The notes under the pieces: generated by a model
What the model saw: the letters and a program-made list of their open reading frames with translations, nothing else
What the model was told of the DNA's origin: nothing
Databases searched by the model: none
Part shown: positions 28,628 through 37,054 of the stretch, piece after piece
Layout: each line of letters begins with the position of its first letter
Numbering within the stretch: the stretch's first letter is position 1
Made by a program: the position numbers and the translations under genes
Source of the DNA: Phycisphaerae bacterium
Lineage (GTDB): Bacteria; Planctomycetota; Phycisphaerae; Phycisphaerales; Phycisphaeraceae
Direction: 5' to 3'
Assembly (NCBI GenBank): GCA_030432595.1
Contig: JAUIGU010000009.1
Span: forward strand, 61,189-125,188
DNA length: 64,000 nt

Positions 28628-29452
28628 TCAGAACCCGCCGCCGCCGCCGCTGGTGGACGGCGTGCTCCACACCGCGTTGATCTCGGTCGCCGGGTCCCAC
28701 AGCCGGTGCCAGAGCTGGTCGTCCAACTCGTCCACGTGGATGGGTCCCGCGTGGCCGTCGACGAACGCCACGTTAATGTTGTCGCCGGGGTGGCGGCGCA
28801 TCTGCAATCGGTCGATCTGATTGGTGTCGTATTGCATGTCTTTACCCCACGGCTCGATCGGGTCCAAAGCGCCGGTCTCGGTTTCGTACGGCGTCGAGTC
28901 CCGCCACGTCGCGTCGGCGAACATCGGCGTGTTCGTAGCGTTCTTGATCTGGTCACCCTTAGCCCACGCGTGCGTGTCGAAGTTGACCGCACCGTACGGC
29001 GAGGGGCCCTTGTTCGAATACGTGTAGCCGTTCATCGCGTAACTGGCCGTGTAAAACTCCGTCACCCCGTCTTCGGTCACCGTCTCCTGCCAGGCACTGT
29101 CCGCGGTCCCGTACAAACGATCCGGGTTGCCGGCAATGACGTTGGTTTCATCGGTCTCGGCCGCTTCCGGGCAGACCTCCTGGCCCGCATCAAGGCCGTA
29201 GTCCGGCAGGATGTTCAGCCAGAAGCTCGTGTTGCCCGGCGCGTACGGCATCATCTCGTAATCGTGGTCCACCATCCACGTCGTGTACGCCTGGGCCATC
29301 GAACGCGGGCTGACCATGCACCGCGTCGATCGGCTGACCGCCCGCGCCGACCCCAGCGCCGGCAACAGGATCCCGATCAGCAGCGCGATGATCGAGATGA
29401 CAACCAACAATTCGATGAGCGTGAAGCCGGAGCGGGAACGCACGGGACGCAT
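28628..29452 (-). CDS. Prepilin-type protein (type II secretion pseudopilin-like, DGH tail)
   Basis: 274 residues. It has a type IV prepilin signal, SGFTLIELLVVISIIALLIG, with cleavage between Gly9 and Phe10 and the conserved Glu at mature position 5. The remainder is a globular pseudopilin-like domain ending in NINVAFVDGHAGPIHVDEL, the C-terminal motif that marks a large planctomycete prepilin paralogue family. Such proteins are processed by prepilin peptidase and probably built into pseudopili or stay in the periplasm; their exact role is unknown. It lies between two PEP-CTERM protein genes, all read in the same direction. Confidence 0.9.
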   Translation of the reverse strand: MRPVRSRSGFTLIELLVVISIIALLIGILLPALGSARAVSRSTRCMVSPRSMAQAYTTWMVDHDYEMMPYAPGNTSFWLNILPDYGLDAGQEVCPEAAETDETNVIAGNPDRLYGTADSAWQETVTEDGVTEFYTASYAMNGYTYSNKGPSPYGAVNFDTHAWAKGDQIKNATNTPMFADATWRDSTPYETETGALDPIEPWGKDMQYDTNQIDRLQMRRHPGDNINVAFVDGHAGPIHVDELDDQLWHRLWDPATEINAVWSTPSTSGGGGGF

Positions 29453-29567
29453 GGGACGACTCCGTTCTATATCGCGTGGAGGGGGTGATCGGGTCGGCCA
29501 CGGCTGGCCGGGAATCCCGCCGGCGGCCGTTGAGCCGCCGGCGGAGGTTCAATCAATTTCAGCGGGC

Positions 29568-30296
29568 TCAGCCGCGACGACGCAGCATCGCCAGGCCGCC
29601 CAGGCCCAGCAGCGCCAGGCTCGCCGGCTCGGGCACCAGCCCGATCCGCAGGTTGTCCAGGTCGCCGGCCGTGTTGCCATCCCCGCGCACGTCGGTGTAG
29701 AAGCCGACGTTGTTGAAGATGTCCGTCGTGGCGACGGTCTCGGTCCGCATCACGTTGCGGGTCGCGCCGTCGTACCAGCCCAGCTCGACCTCGTTGGTGT
29801 CGGTGCGGGCGATGAACACCGCGTCGGCCGTCACGCCGAACGACTGCACCTGGCCGACCTCGCTGTTGCCGTTGAAGCCGCGGCTGTTGAGCTGCGTCGG
29901 CGAACGGAACGAGACGAACAGGAAGTCCGCGAGGCTGCGGTTGTCGCCGGCCCCGACCAGACCCGTCGGCGTCTGGCCGATCGCCAGGCCCAGGTCGTTC
30001 GCGCCGCCGATGGCGGCCGGGCCGTCCACGATCAGTTCCTCGAACACCTCGAGCGTGTAGTCGCCGCGCAGCAGCAGGGTCTGCTCGGCGCCGTCGGCAC
30101 CGACGCCGGTCACGCCCAGCACGCCCGCCGCGTCGTCGAAGACCGTGTTGGTCGCGGCGCCCTGGTCGAGCACCTTGTACTGCGTGTAATCGGTCAGGCC
30201 CGGCAGCTCGAAGTCATCGATCAGCCCGACCGGACCGGCCGACGCGGCGCCGGCAAAGGTCAAAGCAAACGCGGTGGTGAGAAGAGAACGCTTCAT
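29568..30296 (-). CDS. PEP-CTERM protein, stand-alone copy of the module in the 1386-residue protein
   Basis: 242 residues with signal peptide 1-20 (TFAGAASAG) and the end LVPEPASLALLGLGGLAMLRRRG. Residues 22-215 align well with residues about 983-1180 of the large protein at 24,199-28,359: both run LIDNF, PGL, KVLDQG, ATN, GADGAEQ, LLLR, LNSRGFNGN, VELGWYDG and TRNV in the same order. It lacks dockerin-like loops. The fold is probably a lectin-like beta-sandwich (inference). The divergent promoter region at 30,297-30,878 holds TTGCAA-type palindromes. Confidence 0.88.
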   Translation of the reverse strand: MKRSLLTTAFALTFAGAASAGPVGLIDDFELPGLTDYTQYKVLDQGAATNTVFDDAAGVLGVTGVGADGAEQTLLLRGDYTLEVFEELIVDGPAAIGGANDLGLAIGQTPTGLVGAGDNRSLADFLFVSFRSPTQLNSRGFNGNSEVGQVQSFGVTADAVFIARTDTNEVELGWYDGATRNVMRTETVATTDIFNNVGFYTDVRGDGNTAGDLDNLRIGLVPEPASLALLGLGGLAMLRRRG

Positions 30297-30878
30297 GATT
30301 CAAATTCCTCCTGGAGAAAGGGTCAGAAAAACAAGATTCAGAAAACAGGCTCAGACGCGGTGAAGGCGAGGCACGATCCAACAACTCGCCAGAAAGCTTG
30401 GAAGGCAGGGCCGAAGTCTCGGCTCTTGTGAAAGGAACCACACGACCAGCGAGCTTGCCGCTCAAATCAAAACAGACGCCGGCCGGCAAATGACGACGGA
30501 AACCGACCGACTGGAACCTGAAAGATACATCCGTTGCAAACCACAGTCAACCCTGAAATATATGAAAACATGTTTATTGTGTTGCAGGGCAGCGGCGGCG
30601 TACCCGCCGCATCCGGTTCAACTCACCGACGCGAACGATTGAAGCGATCGAATCCGTGATTTTCTGCATTTTGCCTGCTTTTTCGAGCCTTCACGACATC
30701 TCGGCCAACCCGGTCAGTCCGCCCAGTACTCCGAATGACACCCTTGCAAGATCCTGCAAATTATATCGTTTGCAATAAATCGGCCTTGCTCTTGCAAGAT
30801 GCCAGCAACGCCCTATGATCCAAAGCGTCGATTCTCGCCTCCGCCCGGCCCGTCTCAGTCCGCCCAGAAAGGCTTCCC
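30297..30878. promoter_or_regulatory. Divergent regulatory region with CTTGCAAG palindromes
   Basis: 582 bases without a gene between two divergent secreted-protein genes. It holds CTTGCAAG at 30,743-30,750 and 30,791-30,798, with TTGCAA-core or near-core sites at 30,534-30,539 and 30,769-30,776 and a TGCAAATTA stretch at 30,755-30,763. These match the motif cluster upstream of the LacI gene at 14.7-14.85 kb. AT-rich stretches (AATATATGAAAACATGTTTATTG around 30,555-30,580) could hold promoter elements. Confidence 0.55.
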
Positions 30879-32240
30879 ATGCAATCCTCACCCGTTTTCT
30901 CGCGGCTCGGCTTGTCCGCCCTCTGTGTAATCGGTGCCCTGTTCGCCGCCCCCATCGGTGCCCAGACCCACGTCTCCACCGTCGCCCCCGACGGATGGGC
31001 CAGAAACTCCGTCAACGCCACGATTTTCCGCACCAACGCCGTGACCTCTCGCGACGGCACCCAGGTCGTCGGCTACTACGACGATCAGGCCCGCGTCGTC
31101 CTCGCCAAACGCACCGTCGGCACCGACGACTGGGAGACCCACGTCACGCAATACACCGGGCACGCCCAGGACGCCCATAACGGCGTCAACCTCGGCATCG
31201 ACGGCGACGGCTACCTCCACGTCGCCTGGGACCACCACGGCCACCCGCTCCGCTACGCCAAGTCCACCGAGCCGTTCGGCCTCGAACTCGCCGGCAAGAT
31301 GTCGATGGTTGAAGGCGGTCCGCTTGAAGACAACGTCACCTACCCGCAGTTCTTCGACCTGCCCGACGGTCGGCTCCTGTTCATGTACCGCGACGGCTCC
31401 AGCGGACGCGGCAACCTCGTCGTCAACCGCTACGACCCGTCCACCCAAACCTGGAGCCGCTTGCACGACAAACTCATCGACGGCGAAGACCAGCGCAACG
31501 CCTACTGGCAGGCCTGCGTCGACGGCAAAGGCGGCGTCCACGTCGCGTGGGTCTGGCGCGAGACCTGGGACGTCGCGTCCAACCACGACCTGGCCTACGC
31601 CTACAGCCCCGACGCCGGGCAGACGTGGGTCACCAGCCGCGGCAAGCCCTACACCATCCCGATCACGGAGCGCACCAGCGAGTACGCGATGAAGATCCCG
31701 CAGCGCCACGAGCTGATCAACCAGACCTCCATCGCCGCCGACGGCAACGGCCGGCCGTACATCGCGACGTACTTCCGCCCGCCCAACACCGAGGTCCCGC
31801 AGTTCTGGATGATCCACCACGACGGCAACCGCTGGCAACGCCAGATCGTCGGGAAACGCACCGAGCCGTTCTCGCTCAGCGGCGGCGGCACCAAACGCAT
31901 CCCCATCTCGCGCCCGCAGATCGCCATCGCACAAGACCAGGACGACGACACGCCGACCGTGCACGTCGTCTTCCGCGACCAGGAGCGCGGCAGCGTCGTC
32001 ACCGTCGCGACCAACCGCGACCCGTCGAAGAAGCAGTGGGAACTGGAAGACCTCACCGATTACAGCGTCGGCATGTGGGAGCCGGCGTACGACCCCGCGC
32101 TCTGGCGTACACAGGGCGAGCTGCACCTGTATGTGCAGAAGGTCGAGCAGGCCGACGGCGAAGGCATGACCGACACCGCCGCCACGCCCGTGACGATTCT
32201 GCAGTGGACGCCGGCCGCGTCCGCCACCCCCGATCCCTGA
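30879..32240 (+). CDS. Secreted BNR-type beta-propeller protein
   Basis: 453 residues, signal peptide ending PIGAQ. Blades show VVGYYDDQARVVLAKR, AHNGVNLGIDGDGYLHVAWD followed by HHGHPLRYAKS, and VTYPQFFDLPDGRLLFMYRD, the same order of motifs as in the protein at 22,173 (AHNxVxxGIxGDG, HG, YPRF). This is the BNR_4 group that contains ulvan-lyase-type enzymes and uncharacterised neuraminidase-like proteins. No dockerin-like or PEP-CTERM region is present, so it is probably periplasmic or released. Enzymatic activity is inferred, not shown. Confidence 0.8.
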   Translation: MQSSPVFSRLGLSALCVIGALFAAPIGAQTHVSTVAPDGWARNSVNATIFRTNAVTSRDGTQVVGYYDDQARVVLAKRTVGTDDWETHVTQYTGHAQDAHNGVNLGIDGDGYLHVAWDHHGHPLRYAKSTEPFGLELAGKMSMVEGGPLEDNVTYPQFFDLPDGRLLFMYRDGSSGRGNLVVNRYDPSTQTWSRLHDKLIDGEDQRNAYWQACVDGKGGVHVAWVWRETWDVASNHDLAYAYSPDAGQTWVTSRGKPYTIPITERTSEYAMKIPQRHELINQTSIAADGNGRPYIATYFRPPNTEVPQFWMIHHDGNRWQRQIVGKRTEPFSLSGGGTKRIPISRPQIAIAQDQDDDTPTVHVVFRDQERGSVVTVATNRDPSKKQWELEDLTDYSVGMWEPAYDPALWRTQGELHLYVQKVEQADGEGMTDTAATPVTILQWTPAASATPDP

Positions 32241-32287
32241 ACGAATCCACCCACCGAACAACCCACCGAATCGCAACCCGCGCGTTT

Positions 32288-32962
32288 TCAGTCGCGCGCC
32301 TGCGCGTCGCCCGACGCCACGCTCGCCAGCACCGTCACGCCCGCCTTGACCTTCTGCCCCTGCATGACCTGCACCGTCGGCTCCAGGCCCGCCGGGAGAT
32401 ACAACTCCGTCGTCGAGCCGAGCTTGATGATCCCGATCCGCTGACCGCGCTGCACGACCTGCCCGACGTCCAGCGCGTTGTGAATCGTCCGCGCCAACAG
32501 CCCCGCGACCTGACGCACCGCCGCGACCGGGTGGCCCTTGCCGTGGTGGACGAGCACCGTGGTCGTTGACTCGTTGTCCTCGATGCTCTGCGGGTTGAGT
32601 GTGTTGCCGTGCCGGCCGTCGTGGTGAGTGATCGACGCGACGCGTCCGTGGCACGGCGCACGGTTGAGATGCACATCGAACACCGACATGAACACCCGCA
32701 CGCACGTCGCCGGCCCGTCGAACGGCTCGAAGTGCGCCACCTCGTGCACCGACGACACCCGCCCGTCGCACACCGCCAGCACCACCCCGCGCTGCGTCGG
32801 CGGCTTGCGAACCGGGTCGCGGAAGAACAGTAAACCGCCCACCGCCAGCACCACCGGCAGCGGCGCAAGCCACCACCACCCGACCACCACCGCGCTCAGC
32901 GTCAGCAAGACGCCAACGACCGCGATCACCGTCCACTCGTTCCGTGCGTACGCGCTGAGCAT
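32288..32962 (-). CDS. psd: Phosphatidylserine decarboxylase
   Basis: 224 residues from MLSAYARNEW. An upstream ATG at 32,998 would add a leader (MSFLRFLRLIS) encoded by a dispersed repeat, so I prefer the inner start. Two N-terminal membrane helices are followed by FFRDPVRKPP, FMSVFDVHLNRAPCHGRV and the processing site KLGSTTELYLP; self-cleavage at Gly-Ser would make the pyruvoyl cofactor. The short form with a terminal LGST belongs to the PSD-A-like/archaetidylserine decarboxylase type. It makes phosphatidylethanolamine at the inner membrane. A synthase partner is not in the window. Confidence 0.93.
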   Translation of the reverse strand: MLSAYARNEWTVIAVVGVLLTLSAVVVGWWWLAPLPVVLAVGGLLFFRDPVRKPPTQRGVVLAVCDGRVSSVHEVAHFEPFDGPATCVRVFMSVFDVHLNRAPCHGRVASITHHDGRHGNTLNPQSIEDNESTTTVLVHHGKGHPVAAVRQVAGLLARTIHNALDVGQVVQRGQRIGIIKLGSTTELYLPAGLEPTVQVMQGQKVKAGVTVLASVASGDAQARD

Positions 32963-32970
32963 GGCGGATA

Positions 32971-33091
32971 TTAAACGCAGGAAACGCAAGAAAGACAAGA
33001 AACGCAGGAAATTCAGGCATCACCCACGGCGACCGTGAAAGCGTGTCTGATTTCCTGAGTTTCCTGCGTTTTATGAAGTTCTTGCGTTTTC
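32971..33091. repeat. Inverted-repeat element rich in AAACGCAGGAAA units (copy 1)
   Basis: The left arm (about 32,971-33,019) reads AAACGCAGGAAACGCAAGAA and variants; the right arm (33,049-33,090) is largely its reverse complement (TTTCCTGCGTTTT, TTCTTGCGTTTT). About 30 bases separate the arms. A second element of the same composition lies at 61,285-61,400. Its left edge overlaps the upstream alternative start of psd. Confidence 0.75.
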
Positions 33092-33095
33092 CGCT

Positions 33096-34055
33096 TCAGC
33101 CGCGGGCGCTCTTGCCGACGAATAGGCCGATCGCCCCGAAGACCACCATCGCCGCCAGCAGCGGGACGGTGAGGTAGAGCATCACGTTGGACTTGTCGCC
33201 GTCGAAGAAGAAGGTCATGAGTTGGCTGCGGTGGCCCATCACGGCCGAGGCCACGACCAGCAGCCCCGCCGCCAACGCCAGCAGCGCCGCGAAGAGCAGG
33301 CCCGCCGACAAACCCGACCCCACCGGGTCGTACTCGTCCGACGCGTACGTCGCGGTCCCCACCGCCGCGGCCCCCGCGGCCGGCGCCGGCGACTCGAACA
33401 CCGCGCTCGCCTCGGCGCTCGACCCGCCCAGGTGCTCCAGGCCCGATGGGCCCTGCGTCCCGGTCTCCATCGACATCGCGCCGTCGAACACGCCCGACGA
33501 CCCGACCGACGATTCCATCTTGAAGTCCGACCCCGACTCGTCGCCGGCCGGGTAAATCTCGTCCAGCAACTCGGCGCCCAGCGACGTGTCGTCCGACTCG
33601 CGCGTCAGGTCCAGCAGGCCCGAGCCCGAACCGACGGACTCGAGCGCCAGTTCTTCATCGTCGTCGGGGGTGCTGCGACCGGAGGTGACCTGCGTCTGGG
33701 CCATCGGGTCGGCCGGCTCGACCTCGCCGGTGTCGAACACCGACACGCCCGAGGCTTCGCGCGGGTCTTCGTCTTCGACCGCGTCGTCGATCTTGGTGTC
33801 GCCCGAGTCGTCGAGCAGGATCATGGAGCTGCCCGTCGCGGACGCGCCGCCCATGGACGAGTCGCCGGAGATCGGGATCGCGCCCGACGAGCCGGAGCTC
33901 GCCGCCAAGCCGTCGACCTGATCGCGCTTGAACATCAGCTTGTCGCGGTCGCGGAACTGCTGGAGCTTGCCCTCGCTGGCCATCTCCTTGACCGCGTCGG
34001 CGCTGACGCCCAGCTTCTCGGCGGCTTCATCGAGGGTGTAAAACATCTTGGCCAT
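33096..34055 (-). CDS. Helix-turn-helix (excisionase-like) protein with two C-terminal membrane helices
   Basis: 319 residues. The start MAKMFYTLDEAAEKLGVSAD opens an HTH_17/MerR-type DNA-binding domain that runs to about residue 50 (KLQQFRDRDKLMFKRDQVDGL). Residues 55-245 are acidic, Ser/Gly-rich and probably disordered (DDSGDTKIDDAVEDEDPREA). The last 75 residues hold two membrane helices (GLLFAALLALAAGLLVVASAV and VMLYLTVPLLAAMVVFGAIG). A DNA-binding domain tethered to the membrane is typical of planctomycetes but its targets are unknown. The upstream ORF extension is not coding. Confidence 0.85.
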   Translation of the reverse strand: MAKMFYTLDEAAEKLGVSADAVKEMASEGKLQQFRDRDKLMFKRDQVDGLAASSGSSGAIPISGDSSMGGASATGSSMILLDDSGDTKIDDAVEDEDPREASGVSVFDTGEVEPADPMAQTQVTSGRSTPDDDEELALESVGSGSGLLDLTRESDDTSLGAELLDEIYPAGDESGSDFKMESSVGSSGVFDGAMSMETGTQGPSGLEHLGGSSAEASAVFESPAPAAGAAAVGTATYASDEYDPVGSGLSAGLLFAALLALAAGLLVVASAVMGHRSQLMTFFFDGDKSNVMLYLTVPLLAAMVVFGAIGLFVGKSARG

Positions 34056-34360
34056 GAACGCTGCTCCGTAACGGCGGCAAAAAAGCGGGCAAGGGCACCA
34101 CAGGCCGGCCACGCCGACCACCCCCGACCCGGCCCGAGATTGTAAATCCCGCCCCCGCAGGCCACAAGGCGCGTTGAACGCCGCCCAGTATAGACGGTAC
34201 CACCCGGCTCCGAAGCCGTTCAAAATACAAACATATCTCCCCCGTAGCCCGCGTTCGGCGAACGCGGGCTTTGTTCGTGCATCACTTTGTCTTGGTGGAG
34301 GGGCCACACCCCGGCTTTGGCAGTCGAACAGCCGGCCGATCAACGCCGACACTCCCCCGA
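34056..34360. other. Intergenic region with an AGCCCGCGTTC palindrome
   Basis: 305 bases before the HTH protein gene. A perfect 11-bp stem, AGCCCGCGTTC at 34,246-34,256 and its complement at 34,260-34,270 with a three-base loop, is the only structure seen. It may be a repeat or the terminator of the TPR gene fragment at 34,361. No other gene is visible. Confidence 0.5.
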
Positions 34361-35248
34361 TCAACGCGCCCCACGTTCGGTCATTCTCAACAGGTCGGCG
34401 GCCAGCGGATGGTTGGGGTCGATCGTCAGCACGCGCATCAGGCGTTCTTGCGCTTCCAAGGCCCGCGGCAGCAGGATCAACGCCTGAGCCTGCAGGAACA
34501 AGGCCGTCGCGGTCTGGCGCTGCTGAAGGTCGTCGGTGAACAGCAGCATCGTGGGCAGGGACGTCGCGAAGTAGTCGATCTTCGCGGGTTCGTGCTCGAG
34601 CGCTTCGGCGTAGGCCAGGAGCGCTTCGGCGAGGTGCTGCGACTCGTCGTCACGGCCCAGCCGACGCATCGCCAACGCGGAGTAGTAGGTCATCTCCGAG
34701 AACGCCATCACCTGCATCTCCTGGAAGTCGCCGCGGGCTTCGGCGGCGCTTTGCCAGTGACGCATTGCCAACTCGGGCTCGTCGCTCCGGGCGCAGGCTT
34801 CGCCCAGCCAGTAGTGCAGGTCGGCGGCGTTCGCGAGCAGGTGGCGGGCCTCGCCGAGGTTGACGGGGCATTCGATCGCGGCCGCGAAGTGCTCCTTCGC
34901 CTTGTCGGGTTGGTTGTTTTGCAGTGCCTGCCGGCCCAGGTTCAGGTGGGCGCGTTCGTACTGGCCGAGCACACGCCCCTCTCCGCCTTCCCACGGCTGG
35001 AACGTCCGCGACGCGATCAACGCCAACGCCTCGTCGGATCGGCCAAGCTGGTTCAGGACGTCGGCGTACTCCACGGTCAGGTCGTCGCGCTCTTTGACTA
35101 ACGCCAGATTGGATTCCAAACGCTCCGCCCGCGCCTCGGGGCGCTGCCCGATGCGCTTGTTGAGTTGGTCGAACTCGAAGAGCAGACGCGCATCGTCGGG
35201 TTCGATTTCCACGGCACGGGCGTACGCCGCCTGCGCCTTATCCGGCGC
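34361..35248 (-). pseudogene. C-terminal part of a TPR / DUF5107-type protein, 5'-truncated
   Basis: The convincing protein sequence is about 290 residues, from KAQAAYARAVEIEPDDARLL to the stop, with tetratricopeptide-like helices (DEALALIASRTFQPWEGGEG, DKAKEHFAAAIECPVNLGEA, LPRALEAQERLMRVLTIDPN). It resembles the end of much longer DUF5107/TPR proteins of about 1,000 residues. Upstream on the minus strand the frame remains open only because it runs antisense through the DapA-like gene, and that part does not look like protein. The N-terminal domain and the start are missing, so I call it truncated. It abuts the truncated DapA gene head to head. Confidence 0.75.
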
Positions 35249-36046
35249 GTCCACGGCATCTTTGTCCTGGGCACGACCGGCGAAGGCCCCAGCCTGTCGT
35301 ACCCACTCCGTCGCGAGATGGTCGAACACACTTGCCGGGCGGTCGCCCGGCGCGTCCCCGTGCTGGTGGGGATCACCGACACGTCCATCCGCGAGTCCCT
35401 GCGTCTCGCGGAACACGCCGCTCAACACGGAGCCTTGGCCGTGGTCGTGGCGCCGCCTTACTACTTCCCGGCCGGCCAGCCGGAGCTGGCGGGCTACCTG
35501 CAATGCATCGCCACGGACGCGCCACTGCCGGTCGTGCTTTACAACATGCCCGCCTGCACCAAGACCCCGATCGAGCTGGACACGCTCGCGGAGGTGATGG
35601 GCCACCCCAACGTCGTTGCGTTCAAAGACAGCGGCGGCGACCTCACCTATTTCCAGCACGCCCGCGCGATGATGGCCGAGCGTTGCCCAGATAAGACGAT
35701 CCTGATCGGGCCCGAAGAACAGCTCGCGGCCGCCGTCTTGATGGGCGGGCACGGCGGCGTCTCCGGCGGCGCGAACGTCTTTCCCCGTCTCTATGTGCGT
35801 CTGCTCGAAGCGGCGGAAGCCGGAAACATCGAAGATACGCGGGCCCTACAAGGTCAAGTCTTGGCCGTCTCCCGCTTGTACCGGGTCGGTCGGCACGCAT
35901 CGTCGACCATCAAGGGCATCAAGTGCGCGTTGTCGTGCCTGGCCATCTGTGACGATTTCATGGCCGAGCCCATGCAACGCTTCCGGCCCGATGAGCGCCG
36001 CCGCATCCAGTCCGCGCTTGATGCGATGTCGGATGTCTGCGCTTAG
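35249..36046 (+). pseudogene. DapA-family (dihydrodipicolinate synthase / aldolase type) protein, N-terminus missing
   Basis: 265 residues of homology. It begins abruptly at VHGIFVLGTTGEGPSLSYPL, a segment that normally lies near residue 40 of this family; the first strand and helix are missing. Later elements are intact: VPVLVGITDTSIRESLRLAE, the Tyr in VVLYNMPACTKTPIEL, the Schiff-base Lys in NVVAFKDSGGDL and GGVSGGANVFPRL. A possible ATG at 35,165 would give a nonsense leader derived from the neighbouring TPR gene in antisense. The loss of the 5' end together with that of the neighbour points to a deletion or assembly join at about 35,249. Confidence 0.78.
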
Positions 36047-36321
36047 TGCCACATGCGCTCTCTATGCCCACACGTCACGAGGCTGGTTGTGTAAGCACTC
36101 CGAGGATGGCGGACGTGGTGGATCGGCCGAGCGCCCCCGGAGCACGGCTGCGCCGAGGAACAGCGGGTGTCGAACGGCGACGCCCGCTCGATGACGACTG
36201 AAACGGTCGGCGCAGACTTGTGTGGGGGTGGGCACCGCATTGACATGCGTTGCTCGGTCTCTTCTTCCTGCAAAGGTGGAGCGACAACGCCCCTGCTTCA
36301 CTTGTCAAAGAGCCGGCAGCC

Positions 36322-36403
36322 ATATAAAGCGGCGACCGGTGGCCGCCGTCGAGCGCTCGCAAACACGCGCCCCGAACGGCCGACACCGTCGGCCGCTTTA
36401 TAT
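36322..36403. other. Long structured hairpin, candidate RNA or terminator
   Basis: The outer stem pairs ATATAAAGCGGC (36,322-36,333) with GCCGCTTTATAT (36,392-36,403) perfectly. It extends through CGGTG paired with CACCG and GGCCG paired with CGGCC, giving a stem of about 20 pairs with small internal mismatches. The AT-rich base is unusual in this genome. Confidence 0.5.
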
Positions 36404-36734
36404 CACCACCTTCACCAGGGCCGAGCTTCACACTCCACGCGGCGGCGGCTCCCACTTCACGCAGCACCACGCGTCCGGTCCAAGTGCCACAGGTTGGTCG
36501 CCTGCCTCACTTGAAACGGAAGCCCCGGCGAGCCGTGCGTTCGGATCGGACTCCCTTGGCGTGTGTCCCGTCGACGTTCGTGACCGGCCCGTCGGCCGAT
36601 GAGAGGAACGCTGCGTTTTCCCGAGACACGGCCTCACCGACCTGGAACCCCACAACGACCTGCGGGCACCCCCGGAAGTGTTTGACTCCCGGGTCACTTC
36701 GGGGCGCGGGCACACATTGTCGCGCAGAAGATTG

Positions 36735-36770
36735 AACCACGGAGGCACAGAGGGCGCGGAGAGCACGGAG
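36735..36770 (+). repeat. ACCACGGAGGCACAGAG-type dispersed repeat
   Basis: The tandem-like sequence (AACCACGGAGGCACAGAGGG followed by CGCGGAGAGCACGGAG) resembles a repeat I recall from intergenic regions of planctomycete and related genomes. Only one copy is in the window, so the call rests on recall rather than comparison. Confidence 0.5.
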
Positions 36771-37054
36771 ACGCAATGATTTATGTTTTCAGCCGCACTG
36801 CAACGCAGTGCGCGCCGAGCGACCAGAATCTGCGCACGGCGCGCAGCCCGTGGGGCGGCGGCTGACATTGGTTCACGCGCGGGCGTTTGTGTGTGGCGGT
36901 TGATCGGTCGGTTGATCTCCCAGGTCTGCGAATCCGGGGGAATCGTCAGAACCGGGGGTGGCGCGCCCGCGTAGGGCCGGGGGAGTGGCGTTTTGGGTCC
37001 ATGTCGCAGCCCGCGTATCGCGGGGGCCGGGGTGTGGTTGATTGAGGTCGATGG

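Larger units (their letters stand above)
36047..37054. other. 1-kb gene-free stretch with hairpins and a repeat
   Basis: No convincing ORF on either strand. Contents seen: a large hairpin with base ATATAAAGCGGC at 36,322-36,333 and complement at 36,392-36,403, a smaller hairpin around 36,670-36,704 (CCCCGGAAGTG with CACTTCGGGG), and a dispersed repeat at 36,735-36,770. It may be the remains of genes lost in the rearrangement at 35,249, or may encode a structured RNA; I cannot match it to a known RNA family. Confidence 0.5.

Noticed and set aside
35165..35248. ATG start for the DapA-like protein
   Set aside because: The leader it adds is antisense of the TPR gene and not related to DapA N-termini.
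36047..37054. tRNA, tmRNA, RNase P or SRP RNA
   Set aside because: None of the conserved core sequences was recognisable on either strand.
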